Part shown: piece by piece, positions 12,781-14,278 of the stretch
Layout: each line of letters starts with the position of its first letter
How positions within the stretch are numbered: the first letter of the stretch is position 1
NCBI GenBank assembly: GCA_030605745.1
Contig: JAUWHT010000222.1
Span: 1 to 14,278 of the forward strand
Length of the DNA: 14,278 nucleotides
Origin: Pirellulales bacterium
GTDB lineage: Bacteria; Planctomycetota; Planctomycetia; Pirellulales; Thermoguttaceae
Reading direction: 5' to 3'
Notes under the pieces: generated by a model
Told to the model about the DNA's origin: nothing
The model's input: the letters and a program-made list of their open reading frames with translations, nothing else
Databases searched by the model: none
Program-made: the position numbers and the translations under genes

Positions 12781-12860
12781 AGGGAGTATTCACAGCCTGG
12801 AGCGGTTCCAGGCAAACGCAAATGGGAAATCCACGTTCGCAAGCAAGGGAAAGAGCAGTT

Positions 12861-14231
12861 ATGAACAAAGAATTCCAGTCGTCACATGCGAAGATGCAGA
12901 AATCCTCGCGTCGCGAGTTTTTGGAGTGGAGCGGGAAGGTAGCCGCGTGTTCCGCGCTGGCGGGGGTGGCCATTCCCCGGGTGCACGCCGCCGAGGACAA
13001 CACGATCAAGCTGGCGCTTATCGGCTGTGGCGGCCGAGGGAGCGGTGCGGTCGGCAATGCGATGAACTCCGCCAACGGACCGGTCAAGCTGGTCGCCATG
13101 GCCGACGTCGTCGAGCGCCGGCTCAGCGCATCACACAAGAACCTGAGCAAGCAGTTCGGCGATCGGGTGGACGTCCCTAAGGACCGGCAGTTCATCGGCT
13201 TCGACGCCTACAAGAAGGCCATCGATTGCCTCGGCCCGGGCGACGTCGCAATGCTGACCAACTTAGCAGGCTTCCGTCCGACCCAACTGGAATACGCCGT
13301 GAAAAAGGGCGTGAACGCCTTCATGGAGAAATCGTTTGCACCCGACCCGCCGGGCTTGCGGCGACTCATTAGGGTCGGAGAAGAGGCGGAGAAGAAGAAC
13401 CTGAAAATCGCTGCCGGCCTGCAATGCCGCCACAGCGTGAACCGCCAGGAACTGATCAAGCGGATTCGCGACGGGGCGCTCGGCGACATTCAGCTCAGCC
13501 GGGCCTATCGGACGACGGGCCGTATCTCCCTGGGCAAGAAGCCGGCGGACAAAAACGAATTGCTCTGGCAGATCCGTAAATTCGCCCATTTCTACTGGGT
13601 CTCGGGAGGGCTGTTCGCCGAGATGGACATCCACCAGATCGACGAACTCTGCTGGCTGAAGGGCGCCTTGCCGATCGCCGCGCACGGCATCGGCGGCCGG
13701 GCCGCCAACAGCACTGATTGCGGCCAGGGTCTCGACTCCTTCTCCATCGAGTGGACCTTCGCCGATGGAACCAAGGCGACCGACGTCGTGCGCTACCTCG
13801 GGAACTGCTACAACGAGTTCGCCACCTTCGTGCACGGCACCAAGTGTGCGGCCCAGTTCTCCGGCAACGTCCACGCCGGCACGGTGCGGATCTACAAGGA
13901 CCAGCGAATCGAGAAGGACAACATCGCCTGGGAAGCGCCCAAAGAGAAGTTCAGTCCCTGGCACGCCGAGTGGAACGTGCTCTTGGACAGCATCCGCAAC
14001 GACCGGCCGCATAACGAGGCCCGGCAGGCGGCCGAGTCGAACCTCGCCGACCTCATGGGCCGGGCGGCCGTCCACTCCGGGAAGGTTATCACCTGGGACG
14101 AAGCGATGGCCTCCGACTTCCAGTTCTGCCCGAACATCGACACCATGGACTACGACACGGCCCCGCCGGTCCAACCCGACGCCGACGGCCGCTACCCCGT
14201 GCCGATCCCCGGCGTGTGGTCTGAAATCTAA
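12861..14231 (+). CDS. Tat-exported Gfo/Idh/MocA family oxidoreductase
   Basis: 456 residues. The N-terminus carries a twin-arginine signal: SRREFLEW (16-23), a hydrophobic stretch (VAACSALAGVAI) and VHAAED at the cleavage region, so export in folded form with its cofactor is expected. A Rossmann NAD(P)-binding motif follows: IKLALIGCGGRGSGAV (49-64). The usual catalytic EKP appears as MEKSFAPD, with Ser for Pro. DIHQIDELCWLKGALP matches the second-domain motif containing the catalytic His. Family members oxidise or rearrange sugars and inositols; planctomycetes have many Tat-type copies, presumed to act on polysaccharide-derived sugars. The substrate here is unknown. Start: ATG 12861, with a purine-rich AAGGGAAAGAG upstream; 12822 would add 13 residues, and ATG 12894 would still keep the Tat motif. 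It ends cleanly with TAA and has no visible operon partner in the 47 bp left. Confidence 0.9.
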   Translation: MNKEFQSSHAKMQKSSRREFLEWSGKVAACSALAGVAIPRVHAAEDNTIKLALIGCGGRGSGAVGNAMNSANGPVKLVAMADVVERRLSASHKNLSKQFGDRVDVPKDRQFIGFDAYKKAIDCLGPGDVAMLTNLAGFRPTQLEYAVKKGVNAFMEKSFAPDPPGLRRLIRVGEEAEKKNLKIAAGLQCRHSVNRQELIKRIRDGALGDIQLSRAYRTTGRISLGKKPADKNELLWQIRKFAHFYWVSGGLFAEMDIHQIDELCWLKGALPIAAHGIGGRAANSTDCGQGLDSFSIEWTFADGTKATDVVRYLGNCYNEFATFVHGTKCAAQFSGNVHAGTVRIYKDQRIEKDNIAWEAPKEKFSPWHAEWNVLLDSIRNDRPHNEARQAAESNLADLMGRAAVHSGKVITWDEAMASDFQFCPNIDTMDYDTAPPVQPDADGRYPVPIPGVWSEI

Positions 14232-14278
14232 CCCCCGAGAACGTCCGACCCCGATGTGTGTGTGACTTGGCCGATTTC

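Larger units (their letters stand above)
12393..12860. other. Divergent intergenic region, 468 bp
   Basis: Between the lptD-like gene (minus) and the oxidoreductase gene (plus). It holds two good promoters facing away from each other (12592-12620 minus, 12751-12780 plus), a direct repeat near the lptD start (12394-12425), and an 8-bp inverted repeat (12680-12687 with 12710-12717). A 94-codon minus-strand frame crosses it, but it resembles no protein and contains the promoter. I see no other gene. Confidence 0.7.

Noticed and set aside
12558..12842. 94-codon minus-strand frame between the divergent genes
   Set aside because: It covers both promoter regions, resembles no protein and lacks a Shine-Dalgarno sequence.
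13263..14174. 303-codon minus-strand frame
   Set aside because: It is antisense to the oxidoreductase gene, which has a Tat signal, Rossmann motif and a clean start and stop.

Overview
The window looks like chromosomal DNA of a planctomycete, most likely of the Pirellulales type. It is GC-rich, and it carries a PEP-CTERM sorting tail on a PKD-like domain, a Tat-exported Gfo/Idh/MocA oxidoreductase, a large LptD/OstA-like outer-membrane protein, and two small proteins of a kind I associate with planctomycetes. Stop-proximal palindromes headed GTTTAGCC recur throughout. The lineage assignment is an inference from gene content only.

Layout. (1) Positions 1-3003, minus strand: clpS (Clp protease adaptor), mtaB (tRNA t6A37 methylthiotransferase), then an exported SPOR-like protein that runs off the left edge. 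(2) 3004-3173: a short divergent control region with overlapping promoters for clpS and serS, a bipartite palindrome, and a 7-bp tandem repeat that occupies the place where the serS ribosome-binding site should be. (3) 3174-4448, plus: serS. (4) 4451-8026: an accessory patch. It holds an AT-richer nucleotidyltransferase-HEPN fusion, a REP-associated tyrosine transposase (RAYT, Y1/HUH type) with one 81-bp bipartite palindrome before it and three after it, a beheaded PEP-CTERM gene, a DUF2283-like protein, a conserved small protein, and upstream of the latter a strongly folded RNA-like segment ending in an intrinsic terminator. (5) 8032-12392, minus: an lptD-like gene followed with an ATGA overlap by a phosphohexomutase (GlmM-like), driven by a near-consensus promoter. 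(6) 12751-14231, plus: a near-consensus promoter and a Tat-signal oxidoreductase gene.

The most interesting system is the RAYT with its palindromes (5332-6308), a REPtron-like unit. Four 81-bp copies share one architecture: a GTTTAGCC head, a 7-bp hairpin with a 2-nt loop, a centre, then the mirror-image hairpin and GGCTAAAC. Related but diverged elements lie at 3075-3133, 7941-8026 and 1225-1288. Stem sequences differ between elements while pairing is kept. Most copies hug the 3' end of a gene, and in mtaB and the RAYT the stop codon itself lies inside the element. The second lead is the minus-strand fold at 7581-7740, which could be a small RNA or a cis-acting leader of the 105-residue protein at 7206-7523.

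Limits: all family calls come from reading motifs by eye. No database search, folding program or codon-usage computation was run.
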